Positions 1 through 11,714 of a DNA stretch of 64,000 nt are shown piece after piece. A program made the translations under genes and the position numbers. Position 1 is the first letter of the stretch, and every line of letters starts with the position of its first letter. The notes below the pieces were generated by a model that was given only the letters and a program-made list of their open reading frames with translations, did not search any database and was not told the origin of the DNA. This DNA comes from Heterostelium multicystogenum (Eukaryota > Evosea > Eumycetozoa > Acytosteliales > Acytosteliaceae), in assembly GCA_003667245.1 (NCBI GenBank), contig RCNN01000154.1, positions 1-64,000 on the forward strand, written 5' to 3'.

Positions 1-1322
1 TTTTAATTTTGGTGTGGTAATTATTGATTGATTGATTGTCTGATTTTAAATCGGTGTGTTGAACAACAACACAGTTTTGGAAGCTGGGTTTGAAGTGAAT
101 TACAGTGTGGAACACTGTGATTGGGGTATCAGCTTTTGCGCAATTTGATTCATTTTATTGTAAATCGGTCAGCACAGTTTGTGGAATTAATCTTAGTTGA
201 ATTAAAATAAACTAGTCTATTTAATCCAAAAAAAAATTGGTAAATCAAAGTTTGTATTCACAGACTTTCCAATCCAGAATAATTAAATAGATCACCATTC
301 ATTACCATATTAACTTTTAATATGGTAATGAGTGTAATACCTGCCACTGTCTCTCTATCTACTATTGAAAGAGTGTCCCTTTACCGTTGGATTGGGAAAA
401 CCAATAAGTCATGTAATGTGGAATTTTTACCTGGCCCCATTCACCTCACCTCAAATCGATATAACCATAAGCATTCTACTTAAAGTGGATCTGATTGGGT
501 GATGTAAGAATGAACTGAATATAAACTAAATCATTCCAGAGAGGACAACATGAAATATACAGATCAATATAGAGATGTAAATCCATTTTACTTTTTACGG
601 CTTCCAAGTAGATCTATTCGTATTTGTTTTGAAGGACTTACTTACATGTTGATACCATCGATATTAAATTCATAATATTACTTTTGTTTCTTCTTTACAA
701 AACTATACAAAAAACCAAAAGAAGTCGTACAAGTCCTGATTTTAAATAAGAATAAATTATTGGGAAAATGATGATTCATTAATACTGTCTAACTTAATAT
801 TTCCAAGTGTAAAGGAAATTGATGGAGATGAATCTGTGGTTTTTAAAAGATTTGATTCTAACTTTTTAGATTAATCCATAATAGTAGATCCAAAAGATCC
901 AATAATATAATATTAATATGCTACATAGTACTCTAGTTGTAAATTTAAATCTATTTTAAAGATATCTAATTTCGCAAATGTATCTGGTTATTTGATAGAA
1001 CATTTCAATTGGACCGATCGACCAGATACATGACCACCAACAATGAGCTATAGTAGATACTCATCTTTCATTGCCTATTGTCTTTATATTTTATTAATCT
1101 AAATATATCTCAGAGACATTCTGTCTACATATCTCTTGTGATCATAATAAGCCTTGGTCATATGATCAAGTTCCTTACCTTTTTTCTTAAATGATTTTGT
1201 TTTTTTTTTTTTTTTTTTTTGTAATTTGATTATCAAAAAATTCAGTGGTAGAGTGAGCGATAGATTACTTTACTTTAATTGCATTTCTTTTTTATTAATA
1301 TTATTTATTAGATAAAGATAAG
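1..1322. other. intergenic, upstream of ndufa5
   Basis: No supported gene. AT-rich DNA containing a near-perfect hairpin at 296-334 (listed separately), a small inverted repeat near 104-120 and a run of about 20 T at 1200-1220 that ends roughly 100 bp before the next start codon. Oligo-dT tracts of this kind are usual in dictyostelid promoters. Confidence 0.6.
296..334. repeat. perfect inverted repeat / hairpin
   Basis: Positions 300-313 and 317-330 are exact reverse complements (14 bp arms) with a 3-nt loop. The stem extends outward to about 18 bp with one G-T pair. No coding sequence overlaps it. It could be a small-RNA hairpin, a remnant of a miniature element, or a cruciform-forming site; the sequence alone does not decide. 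Confidence 0.8.
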
Positions 1323-1672
1323 ATGTCACAATTCATCAAGAAGTCAACAGGTATCACTGGTTTTGGCAGTACAACCACACGCTAGAAGAATCCTCGCTGA
1401 TCTCTATCAAAAGACTTTGAAGGAGTTGCAAAGAATCCCACCAACTGCTTTTCTATCGTCAAAAGATGGAAGAGATCACCAACTTCAGATACGGTGTAGT
1501 TCAAAAGGAAACCAACATTCTTAAGATAGAAGAAACCATCTTTGCTGGTCAAGTTGAAGAATTGATCACTCAAGCCGAAAACGAACTTAAAGTCATCGAT
1601 TTGGTTGCTAAGAACAAGCTTTGGGAGCTCAGTGATAAGAACAAGCCACCAATGATGGTCTTCCAAAAATAA
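1323..1672 (+). CDS. ndufa5: NADH:ubiquinone oxidoreductase subunit NDUFA5 (B13), frame broken twice
   Basis: Accessory subunit of the mitochondrial respiratory complex I matrix arm. The protein starts MSQFIKKSTGITG and continues with the family-typical stretch around LYQKTLKELQ, then FRYGVVQKETN, and ends at MMVFQK, about 115 residues, the usual NDUFA5 length. The frame is interrupted twice by one extra T in a four-T run (near 1361-1364 and 1449-1452). Removing one T at each place gives a single uninterrupted protein, so a sequencing error is more likely than a pseudogene. No intron is needed. ATG 1323 is the only start that gives the full N-terminus. Family assignment is from recognised sequence pattern; the error explanation is inference. 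Confidence 0.88.
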
Positions 1673-2139
1673 ATAGAACGAATAATTATTATAGCACAAC
1701 AATCACAGTAGATGATCAACTACATTACACATCAAATCAACAATAACAATAATAATATATATATTAGAGAAAGTATAGATCTGGAAGAAGAAAGCATGAT
1801 GGTTTCGTATGATCGTCATTAAATCAATAAATGTAACATTTTGTCATCATAAGACAACTTTATAATACTAAAAAGATACAGATACAAAGATAAAGATATA
1901 AACATAAAGATAATCAAATAGATAAGACAAAATCAAGAACCACCAGTCAGCACATAACAACAGAGTAAGAATTGAAAGATTTAGTTAGATAGTGCAATGT
2001 TATGTTTTTATTTCATTAAGATTAAGAAGAGAGATAGATAAATAGATGGATAGATAAAGATATTATAGTATATATTGTTATATGTCATTTAAAGTATACA
2101 TTTTGTTATTTTTTGTTTTTAAAGTTGTATTGTTAATGT
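1673..2139. other. intergenic between convergent ndufa5 and ADF-H gene
   Basis: A/T-rich 3' flanks of two convergent genes with purine-rich GATA/TAGA-like simple sequence. No gene seen. Confidence 0.6.
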
Positions 2140-4001
2140 TTATGCTTCAATGATTTGTTTGAATTGGATATCGTTACGGAAACTTGTAACTTTTTGTAAG
2201 ATAGTGTTGGCGGAAAGGTCTTCGAATTCATCGGCTTCGATCTCACCATGTACCAAAGTCTTTTGTTTGAACATGTTGTAGACTGGCTTGATGTGTGTGT
2301 TTCTACGTGCCTTTTCTAAGGCCTTCGATTTCTTACCGAGCCATTGGATAAAGATGGTCTTGGTACGATTAGAGTCAACGGCGACCTCCTTGTCATCTAA
2401 TGATCTGGTGTCGGTGTAGTTCACTCTCAAAACACCGAATGCAGTTGACTCATCTCTGAGCAACTCCTTCATCTCTGAGATACCCTTGTTACCAGAACCC
2501 AAGAGTGTAAGAGACTTGCATCTGCTTGAGCAGTATCCAATCAGGATCCAGTTGATTTGGCCACTGTTGTAGAGATCGACCTTCTGTGTGATTTCATCGA
2601 ATCCAGCGTAGGTAACATCATCGATGACGGATCTTGGGAGGTTGCTGTCCATTGGCGAGTCAATCAATGTGTTGTTGAGATTGGCAACCAAAGGCGAGAT
2701 ATTGGTGCTTGTAGAGCCAACGGTTGGTCTTGGTGATGGAGTGTAGGAAGCATTGGTTGGAGTGGATGGTGGAATAGCCGAGGTCTTGGTTGGTGAAAAT
2801 TGGATTCTAATGGGCGAGTCCAGTCTTGGGGTGGATGGTGAGGAACGAGTCTTAGTTTCAGTTCTGATGGGAGATGTGAAATCACGGATCGGGGTGGATT
2901 CGTATGATTTCAAGTGAGAGGTTCTACCCATGGTAGCCCATGGTGTTTCCTTTCCAAGACGTGGACGAACATCGCTGGTGCTGTTTGGACTGAGTGCAAT
3001 GTACAGGCTATCAGAACGACTGTCAATCATAGGTCCCGATGATGGCTTCAAGATGGATGTGAGGTTCTCAAAGTTTTCAGTAGAGTTGAACTTGACCAAC
3101 TTCATCTTCTTGTGAAGATCTCTGAAGTTTAAGTAAATGAATGAAAGGAAAGCTGGGAACTTTGCCTTTTCAATTGGTCTTGTAAGATCTCCTTCCCATA
3201 TAATGAAATAAAACTCACTAATAGACAACAACAATTAGTATACAATCCACTGTCGCATCCAATTTAGTTTATAGGATTCACTTACTCTTCACTTTTCTTG
3301 AAAAGGACTACATTGGAATGGTGCTCATTAAATACTTTTTGGAGATTGTCGATGGATGTGCCTTGGTACGATTGAATTTGTCTCTCAGAGTTGTAACCAA
3401 ATACGAACCATTGTTGGGCCTTTAAAGTTGGAAGTTGGTCGAAATATTCACTATCAATATATTTGGATGAATCAACGTTTCTATAGAATTTAAGTTCGCT
3501 ATCATATGGAGTGAACATATGATGTACACTTTCAATTCTAACATATTTCTATGGAATTTAATTTAAAGAAATAATTAGAAACCAATTATAATAATGCTAT
3601 TATTCATTTTTATTACATACCATAGCATTGGAAATAATTCCTGGCAAATTATCTAAACCTTGCAACTCTTTTCCTTTGTTACTCTATTTCCAACCCAGAG
3701 CGAGAGCAAATAGGATGTGTAAATGGGCTTTGTGAGGAGTAATGATCCAGCGGTCTTGACAATTGCAAAGAAATAGTTGTCTGAGGCACAAAGCTTGGTA
3801 AGTTCTGAAATATCCTTTCCATGTGCCAAGATTTTTAGATCTTTGTCTATTATTGTCCTATTATTTATTATTAAACAATGATTGGTTGTTAATAAATTAT
3901 ATTGAGACCAATAATAACAATACAATTATTATTAATATGATTGCTATTTAGTTAAGTTATACATACCACTTATGAGCTTCGATCGTTGATTTGAAATCCA
4001 T
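2140..4001 (-). CDS. multi-ADF-H (coactosin-like) domain protein, four exons
   Basis: Probable actin-binding protein. Exons on the minus strand: 4001-3967, 3858-3621, 3548-3286 and 3217-2140, all with GT/AG borders (GTATGT, GTATGT and GTAAGT donors). Exon 1 encodes MDFKSTIEAHKW. The middle part has an ADF-H/coactosin-like pattern (WFVFGYNSE, then FYFIIWEG), and the last third a clearer one (INWILIGYC, FIQWLGKKSKALEKAR). The first exons may hold a third, degenerate copy (LSLWVGNRV). Between the domains lies a Ser/Pro/Thr-rich linker full of SP and TP sites, probably phosphorylated. Exon 2 needs one additional A in the run at 3669-3672 (T on the plus strand) to join exon 3. Coactosin-type domains bind F-actin; the tandem arrangement resembles twinfilin only loosely. 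Confidence 0.7.
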
Positions 4002-5737
4002 TTTTCATTAGATTGGTGATTCAATGTAAATAGGATAATCAATTTTAATAAAAATAAATAAATAATAGTTAAATGTTTAGAAAATGTTTATACAAAAATA
4101 ATAATAAATATTATTATTAGTATTGTTTAAGATTATTATTTCTTAATCTTGTGAAAAGATCTTAGAACTTGGAATAATAATAATTATTTAGTTAGTTTTG
4201 GAATGAAAGATGTGAGAGTGAGTTCAAAAATAGAATGAAAAAGAATTAACTTTTGGAAATGAATATCGAGTTTGTCCATCCACCATCATCATTGAAAAGA
4301 TAGGTAGATAGAGATATGTCTCACCTTCACCCCCACAAAACTACTACCATATAAGATACACTCTAAACACACACACATATATATATATAAACAGATAAAT
4401 CATACACACATTTCCAAACACACATATCTCTATCTGTATATGAAACACAGATCTATTTTAATTTATCCAACTATTATATACGACTTTATTGTCAATTTCC
4501 ATGGACTAAAAACCAACATTAATATTATTTTAATAAAAACCACACACTATACACAAGTCAGATATATTATTCTTAATACTGTGATAATCACTATCATCGA
4601 ATCACTGACGACATTATTTGTAGTGGTTTGGATATTAATTCGGGTGTATGTTCGGAGTATGAACTTGGAATTCGTCGTGTTTGTGGGGTGTGTCAGTTGG
4701 GTGGTGTGGGAATGGTTGTGTGGTTGATAATCAATCGATAAGAGTTTGTTTTAAAATAAATAAATAAATTTCTATCTAAACAAGAAATGAAAAAATGAAC
4801 CATCAGTTCAGGCTGGGGATTAATTCATTTTCATTTTCAAATGAGAAAATTATTAAGATTTTTGTTTGAGTGCCACAAAACAAAAAAAATCTTCTCATTA
4901 ATCCGATCATTTTATACTGAGCAGCCACTAAACTAAAAATGTTTTAAAAAAATGAAAATTTTAAGCAAAGATTGTGTGGGAAATCTTATTGATGATATTT
5001 TTACAATCTTCTCTACAAAATCAGCTTCAGTCATACCCACTCATTATACATCAATACAAACAAATAAAACATACAAATATATTATTAATATGTTTATACA
5101 TATATAATAACAACAATAAACACACATACACATACACATATACATTATAATAATAATATTATTATTTTTTCAAGCAATCCAATCTTATCATTTTTGTCCT
5201 GTTATAATATTTAAAGCTTAAAGTTTAATTATAATATTCATATCGATCAATAAAAACGAATTCACACTTAACCCTAGCTTAAACAACACCAAAACTTGAA
5301 TTCAAGTTTTATAATTATCATACAATCTTAAAGAGAAAAGACTCACTGCAGGATATCCCCTCCCTCTTTGCTTGCTTTGCGCATAATCTGCAAATCATCA
5401 TTTCCCACAACATTTAGCTAAATCACTTCCTAATATAATAATAATAATAATAATACATTCAACATACAAATCAAATATTGAAATCATCCAAACTTTTTAA
5501 AAGTTGACTTATTTATTATTTACTCACTATTATTAATTAATTAATCATACCATTTAATTCTAACTGCATATGATACTGATTGAAGATTAGCTTGACCTTA
5601 AATATACAAGTCACATCCTTCCATATTGATTGATCATTTCGATTGAAATAAATTACTCTCTTTCCACCAAATCAGTACCCATCCTATCACATTCCAAAAT
5701 CGAAGTATTCAGTCAGTCAGTCAATCAGTCAATCATC
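4002..5737. other. divergent promoter region
   Basis: Between the ADF-H gene (minus) and the GPCR gene (plus). Very A/T-rich with CA-repeat stretches near 4370-4420 and 5040-5150 and ATAATA-type repeats near 5430-5460. A weak open frame at 4440-4727 has no recognisable protein and no coding bias, so it is not called. Confidence 0.6.
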
Positions 5738-7075
5738 ATGGGATACAATGTTTGTAGTGAGACTACACTCGACCAAAAGAGAGCGTTGGATATTATAAAT
5801 ATTGTTGTATCAATTCTATCGCTGCTCGGTAGTAGCTCAACGATTATTGCTTATCTGCATCGACAGTACACACAGAGACAGGTCGAAAAATTAGAGAAAT
5901 CACTCAAAGATGAGCAAATAACCTACCAATTTGGACGTGAACAACCCAGCCCTGGTGTTAAAACATCCACCAACCTCAGTGGTTCTTTCAACAACTATTC
6001 GGATTTGGGCATGAAACCAACTAGTAAGCCACCCAAGTCCCAACTCCCATATTTGGTGTTCATGCTGGCCGTTTCAGATCTGATCACATCGATTGTAATC
6101 ATTATTTCAACCTCGTTCTTACTGGGAGATCTAAAGGACTACCATAAGCAAAAGATGATTGGCAACGTAATCATGTCGCCCTGTGTTGCACTGAGAGCGT
6201 CCATTCAGTTTTGGTATATGGCAACTTTCTTTTGGACAACCTGTATATCTTTTTATCTCTACGACCAATTGTCAAATCCAATTCAAAGGTTTGTAGCTAA
6301 ACTCTGAAAATCATAATAATATCGACCTAATAGATTGTTTCATAAACTAACTGTTACAACTTCCATATTTATTATTTTAGTACACTCTTAACCAAAATAT
6401 TTACATCGATATCGTTTGGAATTCCATTCATTATTACGGTGTCGCTCACGCTGACCAACTCGATAAAGTTGGATACGACCACAGGTTGGTGTGAGCTAGG
6501 AAAGATCGAGGAAATCTTATTGTGGTTCACTCCACTCTTGATTTGTATGATTATTTGTGTATATTACTATATTAGACTTAGACGTCTATTCAGAGAGAAA
6601 TTCCAATGTAGATTAAGTGTTAATGGTATGTTATTCAATGGGTCAGACTGATTCGAACCATCTAGTTATTAATCCAATCTAATCGCATCCATTCCACTCC
6701 ACTCATATAGATCGATTAAGACAAATTGATTCGACGATTACAACTAGATTGACACTATATATTTTAGTATTTATTATTGCATGGATACCTGACATTATAC
6801 AACATTTCATATCATTCTTTTCCACATGCTCATTGTTTCCACTTATGGTTGTACAGAATCTTTTGGTGCCAAGTCAAGTATGTTAAATGAATGGATAAAT
6901 CTGATCATCCTGCTGTCGAAAATAACTAACTATTATTATTATTATTATTTAGGGATTTTGGAACTTCTTTGTATATTCATTTACCACCTTCCAACACCAT
7001 GATACAATTCGTAGAATTTTCAGGATATCTACGGGTGGCAGCACAACCGAGGAAACCAAGCGACTCCTACCTTGA
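5738..7075 (+). CDS. cAMP-receptor-like (Crl) family G-protein-coupled receptor
   Basis: Seven-transmembrane receptor of the plasma membrane. Exons 5738-6288, 6381-6625, 6711-6877 and 6953-7075 join in phase. TM1 lies near INIVVSILSLLGSS, TM2 near PYLVFMLAVSDLITS and TM3 near QFWYMATFFWTTCISFYLY; TM4-TM7 follow in the later exons (IIAWIPDIIQHF near TM6, FWNFFVYSFTT near TM7). The long first intracellular loop rich in Ser/Pro is unusual, because it separates TM1 and TM2 by about 75 residues. The C-tail is short (ends RLLP). An upstream in-frame ATG at 5630 exists, but 5738 gives a compact N-terminus and a better context. Related to slime-mould CAR/Crl receptors by the layout of TM2-TM3; ligand unknown. 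Confidence 0.8.
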
Positions 7076-7614
7076 AATTCAAGTTTTGGTCTTTACTTTT
7101 TATCATTTATTGCCGTAAAATAAAGTCAACGATTCATAAATTTGGTTTGTCCAAATTTTAGCTTAGAATACTTGTCTGATTGCAGATGCATGTCTCCCCA
7201 GCTTGCAAAAGTCGCAAACCCATTCCCCAAATCTTCAGATTGATAAAAATTGCTTAAAAATCTGCAGATTTTATGTCATTGTTACAACACATAACAAAAC
7301 AATGTCAAGTGTTATGTGTTGTCTAGATATGATATACAACAACAATAACATCAACAACAACAACAATAATATGACTAACCATTAATAATAACCAGTAAAA
7401 AATCTTATCATTTGAATCTTAAAAAAAAATAAACAATTTACATTATTTATAATAATAATAATATATATATAATAGTGATAAATATCTTTATCTTATCTTC
7501 TATTGATTGACTTGTAATATATATATATATATATTATATACTTTAGAAATCTTATTATTATATTATTATTATTATATTTAAAACTTTCTTGTTTTATTAT
7601 TACTATTATTATAA
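7076..7614. other. intergenic with AAT/TAT repeats
   Basis: Simple-sequence DNA: CAACAA/AATAAT stretches near 7340-7370 and TA repeats near 7460 and 7520-7540. The short open frame at 7203-7385 is repeat-driven and not supported. Confidence 0.6.
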
Positions 7615-7799
7615 ATGAATATATCTAATAATAATAATAATAGTAATAGCAGTATTATTGATAACAACTATAATTACAATAACGAAGATACCTACAACTA
7701 TGATGATAAGAAAAGGAATCAATATGATTTTAAAGATGAAGATGTAAATGGAGATATAGATAGAGATACTGCTATTGATATTAAAAATAATAGTAATAT

Positions 7800-7834
<35 letters not shown>

Positions 7835-8455
7835 TAGTAGATGATGTTGATTGTAGATTTAATGATAGTATAGATATTAATAGTAAACATAGGAGTATTG
7901 ATATACAACCGAATGATAAAGGTACATTCGATGGCTACTATCCAAATGAATTGATTGGTTTAATCGACGCTGAAGAGTATGATGGCATCATTCGAAGATT
8001 CAATAGTCTGACACCAAGTTGGCGTGACAAACTACCGCTCATCGTTGTAATTCTTTCAATGTGCGCAACTGCTATTCTCTTAGGTGTATTTGGCAGTCGA
8101 AAATCATTGGTCGGAATCGTCTTGACGGTCATTATCTTTTGTGGCACTCGTTGTGATATTCTACCTTCAGCAATCAAAGTACAGAGATCTCAAGAATTCG
8201 AAAATGAACAAAGCAATCGAGGAAGCAAACAAATACTTTGAAGACAGACAGATAGCATTCTCATTGCAACACAAACACTCGTCGAGCCGCTACGACTGGT
8301 TCATTAAAATTCAAACCGTCTCAAAGTCGACAACCTCATCTTCACTACGATCATCCAATTTAAAGAACAACACCAACAACCCTAATAGCTCTAACAATAA
8401 TCACATAGATCAACTAATTAATGAAGATTACAATAATAATATAATTATTACATAA
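7615..8455 (+). CDS. GOLGA7/ERF4-like membrane protein, copy 1
   Basis: The N-terminal 100 residues are Asn/Asp-rich low complexity. A conserved module follows: YYPNELIGLIDAEEYDG, two hydrophobic segments (LPLIVVILSMCATAILLGVF and a second around LTVIIFVALVVIFYL), then the amphipathic stretch NKAIEEANKYFEDR. This order matches the Golgin A7/Erf4 family (PF10256), accessory subunits of DHHC palmitoyltransferases of the Golgi/ER. One extra T in the run 8137-8140 shifts the frame in the second membrane segment; removing it joins the two halves. A paralogue lies 2 kb downstream, on the other side of the CBS gene. Family assignment rests on pattern only. Confidence 0.55.
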
Positions 8456-8782
8456 TAGTATTAATTATAATAAATTTAAATTGCCATACAATAATAATCC
8501 ACCAATGATGAAAAACAAAGAAAACAACACAAGTTCTATTTTCCAAATTAATGACATCCAGATTAAAAAAATCAAACAACATTAATCTTATCTTAAGATG
8601 TTTGCAAATTTCCATGAAATATTAATATGGTTGTTGTTTGTTCATTGCTTATTCATCTATAGTTTGCTGCCTATGTGGATGGTCTGGATTCTTATGAATA
8701 TTCTTCATTTACAACCATTACCACAATATTTAATAATATTATTTTGTTAAAAAGTTATTATTACAAATTAGCTACTTTCCAA
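8456..8782. other. short intergenic / 5' leader of CBS gene
   Basis: A/T-rich spacer. An upstream in-frame ATG at 8675 would add an unconvincing hydrophobic leader to the next gene. The stretch ending in TTAG just before 8772 could be a 5'-UTR intron. Confidence 0.45.
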
Positions 8783-10088
8783 ATGGAGACAGAATCAATA
8801 GACAAATGCTTGGATAAACTTGGCGAAAACAAAGAATGGATCGATTTACTTTATTCCACTAGAATCGCAGACATACTAAATACGAAAAAAGATTTCTTAA
8901 AGAATCGTCTTCAAACTTTTAAAAAGGATTTTAATGATGTGAATGCTGCCGCTGAGCAGTCCTCTTTGGATCAAAATTCAAGCCAATTACTATCATTCTC
9001 CTCACACCAGACCAATGTTGGGGAGGCTCTCCGACTGTTGAGTCAGTACCACCTGTTTGCATGTCCAGTGTTTAATGAAGATGAAAGTGGATGCAAGAAC
9101 CAAAAGATCTACAACTATAAGGGAATGATTGGCATCCATGAAATTGTCGATTACCTGCTGAGTTTTTATAAAGATAGGAAAAAAGTAAACTCTGTCGTTG
9201 GCGTCATTCACTTTGAGACTTGGATTGAGAACAGAAGCAAAATTATTGAAAATACAGAGCTCTTTAAGATTACTCCCGTAATTGACATACTGAGACTTGC
9301 CAGAACAGAACCGTTCCAACCCAAATATATCTCAACGACTCCTTAGCCATTTTAATTAAAACCTTGACCAACTCCAACTCACTAAGACTTCCAGTAATAG
9401 ATGGTGACAATGTAGGTAGAAAAAACTATCAATGAAGATCAACTTATTGTTAAAAAGTATTTTTAGATTGTAGGAATGGTTTCCACTTCAGATGTATTAA
9501 GAACTCTTGTTAATAACCAAGAGAACCTACCAGATATCTTCCTTAAATCAATTGATTCACTTTCAAAGAAGTTCAAGTTGATTCAGAAATTCCAAACAAT
9601 TCAATCTGACCAACCAACTACCGTTGCTTTTGATATGCTGGAGCGCGAAGACAGACCATCACTTCTCGTAATTAACTCCAAAACTAATGCAATTTTGGCT
9701 AATTTTAGTTTATCAGACTTGAAGGTACTAGCTGAACATAACATTGAAGATCTAACCTTGCCATTACACGACTTCATACGTACTTACAAGCCATTAGTAA
9801 GTTATTAAAATTTTAACATTGAGTTTCTTTTTATATATTTATTAACAATAACCACTAAATAATCATTATTTTTTTAAATAGTCTAAATTGTCACCAATAT
9901 CTATTGAAAAGAAAGAACCATTTATAAATATGTTAAAACTAATGTTAGATTCCAATATTCACTCAATTTACATTCAAGACGATATATTAGAATCTAATAT
10001 GATTGGACTAGTAACTTTTAAAAGTATAATGCCAGTCATACATCAAATGGTGAGGTCCCTTATCCAAACTGGTTCCTCTCAACAATAA
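8783..10088 (+). CDS. CBS-domain protein (AMPK-gamma-like, four CBS motifs)
   Basis: Exons 8783-9415, 9474-9796 and 9882-10088. CBS-like elements occur in order: WIDLLYSTRIADIL near the start, YNYKGMIGIHEIVDYLL, LPVIDGDNVGMVSTSDVLRTLV across the first intron, SLLVINSKTNAILANFSLSDLKVL, and IYIQDDILESNMIGLVTF at the end. This is two Bateman-type pairs, the layout of AMPK gamma/SNF4 proteins that bind adenine nucleotides. One A is missing near 9334 (CTCAACG should read CTCAAACG), which otherwise terminates the frame before the first intron. The copy is divergent, and I see no clear conserved nucleotide-binding Asp set, so it may be a CBS protein with another role. It sits between two ERF4-like paralogues. 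Confidence 0.7.
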
Positions 10089-10451
10089 AATTCAATCTCC
10101 ATCAACTCAAAGTTAATATTTCCCCTCAAGTCACCAAAGAATAGAATATTGTGAAGTTGTTATTTATTGGTTCTTCAAAAAAAAAAAATAACAATTTAAA
10201 ATCCAACCTTTTTTCCCAGGTCGGCAAGCAACTTACAAATTTCAGAGACCTTTTATGCACCACAATCTCTCCCATTTTTGAGAATGAAATCTTGATCGAA
10301 AGTTTTTTAAAAACCAAAATGAGGGAATTGCTTACTGACATGTGTTGTCAGCAAAAAAATAATACTAATAATTAACACTGATACTTATAATAACACTAGT
10401 ATATATATTTATATATATCTGTAAATAATAATATATAATAAAAAATAAAAG
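10089..10451. other. intergenic; weak 74-codon frame
   Basis: Contains an open frame 10151-10375 directly after the CBS gene with a 12-A run. It has no recognisable domain. It may be 3' UTR or a broken exon and is not called as a gene. Confidence 0.4.
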
Positions 10452-11503
10452 ATGACTTCCTACGTGTTTATGAAACCTGATAAATCTCACAGGTCAAATG
10501 CATATAGAGCTGCATATCCACCGGCTCTTTACGGCGTTATCGAGCCTGCAGAGTATGAGGCTACCGTAAAGCGATTCAATATGTTACTCAGACCTCTCAA
10601 GACAAACAGACTCACCTATGGTTTGATTTTATTGATCGTTCTCTCGTTCATCATGATTTTCATTGGATTCTTTACTGGCAAATTTGCAATTGCGGCTGTT
10701 GGTGGAGTGGTGTCATTCATCTCAATAATAGTAGTCTTTGTCTATAATATTATCCTAAGAAGAACGTCATTTAACAAAGCTTTGGACGAGGCCAATGCAT
10801 ATTACAACCTTCGTGGCATTAGATTCTCTCGCTTCAGGAAGGTATCCAAGAGATTCCAAGATATCGAAAACAAAAACAGCATCATTTGGGACTACATCAA
10901 GATTGACTTCCCAACACCTGCAAATCCACACATAAATACAGGCTATCCTGTATCTCCAGCTCCATATACCTATAGTCCATACAACCAACAAGCATACAAT
11001 CAACCACAACCACAGCTCCAACAGACACAATCTCAACTACCCAGCCAACTTCCACAGACCATGCAGCAATATCAACCATATCCACAACAACTACAACTAC
11101 AACAACATCAACCACAACCAACTCAATACCAACAAAACAACCAAACACCTCAAGTGTTGAGTACCTATCAACCACCATTCCAACAACAACCACCAACTCA
11201 ATACCAACAAAACAACCAACCAATTCATTTACCATCTACAAATGAAAGACAACAACATTACCAGCCACCAATCCCCCAACAACAACAACAACAACAACAA
11301 CAATTCCAGAAGCACCTACCACCCACAATGGATCTTTCCATCGACTTTGATAATATCAATCTACATAACAACAATAACAACAATATTAGTTCAAATCAGA
11401 CTAACAATAATAACAACAACAACAATACAACAATAACAACAATAACAATAACAACAATAATAACTTTTCAAAACCAAGTACTATTTTTGACGACGACTTT
11501 TAG
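10452..11503 (+). CDS. GOLGA7/ERF4-like membrane protein, copy 2, Gln-rich tail
   Basis: The same core module as copy 1 starts almost at the N-terminus: YPPALYGVIEPAEYEATVKRFN, two membrane segments (YGLILLIVLSFIMIFIGFF; a second around VGGVVSFISIIVVFVY), then FNKALDEANAYYNLRG and IWDYIKIDF. It resembles human GOLGA7 in the spacing of these blocks. In contrast to copy 1 the low-complexity part is C-terminal (about 180 residues rich in Gln, Pro and Asn). The plain frame runs to 11525, but one A appears to be missing near 11427. Adding it gives an all-Asn continuation and a short acidic end (PSTIFDDDF) that stops at 11503, which looks more natural. Probably a palmitoyltransferase partner; function inferred. 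Confidence 0.6.
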
Positions 11504-11714
11504 AATGAATGATAATTATAAATAATAAAAAGTATTTATCTAAATTTTTATTTTCTTGTAAATTGGTGGAATGGAAATAGACGCGTTCATTCCTCCACTT
11601 GTGCAGTTTCATTAATATTTTAATTTTTACAATTGTACTGTGATGTATCTTTATATTGTATATAGATATAACATAGATATCTGTTAGTACCATAGTGATG
11701 TCATCTATAACATA

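Noticed and set aside
1323..1672. Programmed ribosomal frameshifting in ndufa5 and others
   Set aside because: Shifts occur in dozens of unrelated genes, in both directions, at short T and A runs without slippery-site or pseudoknot context; sequence error explains all of them.
4440..4727. 95-codon open frame upstream of the GPCR gene
   Set aside because: Composition matches A/T-rich repeats, no recognisable protein pattern and no splice-supported extension.
6640..6670. tRNA B-box-like GGTTCGAATC on the minus strand
   Set aside because: No T-stem, acceptor stem or A box around it; it lies within an intron of the GPCR gene.
7609..7908. Ile/Tyr-rich frame on the minus strand opposite the Asn-rich start of ERF4-like copy 1
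   Set aside because: It is the antisense reading of AAT repeats; such frames recur at every poly-Asn stretch in the window.
11504..11714. Separate first exon of fancm with a 5' intron
   Set aside because: ATG 11715 followed by one extra A gives a continuous Asn/Gln-rich start, which needs fewer assumptions than an unseen exon.
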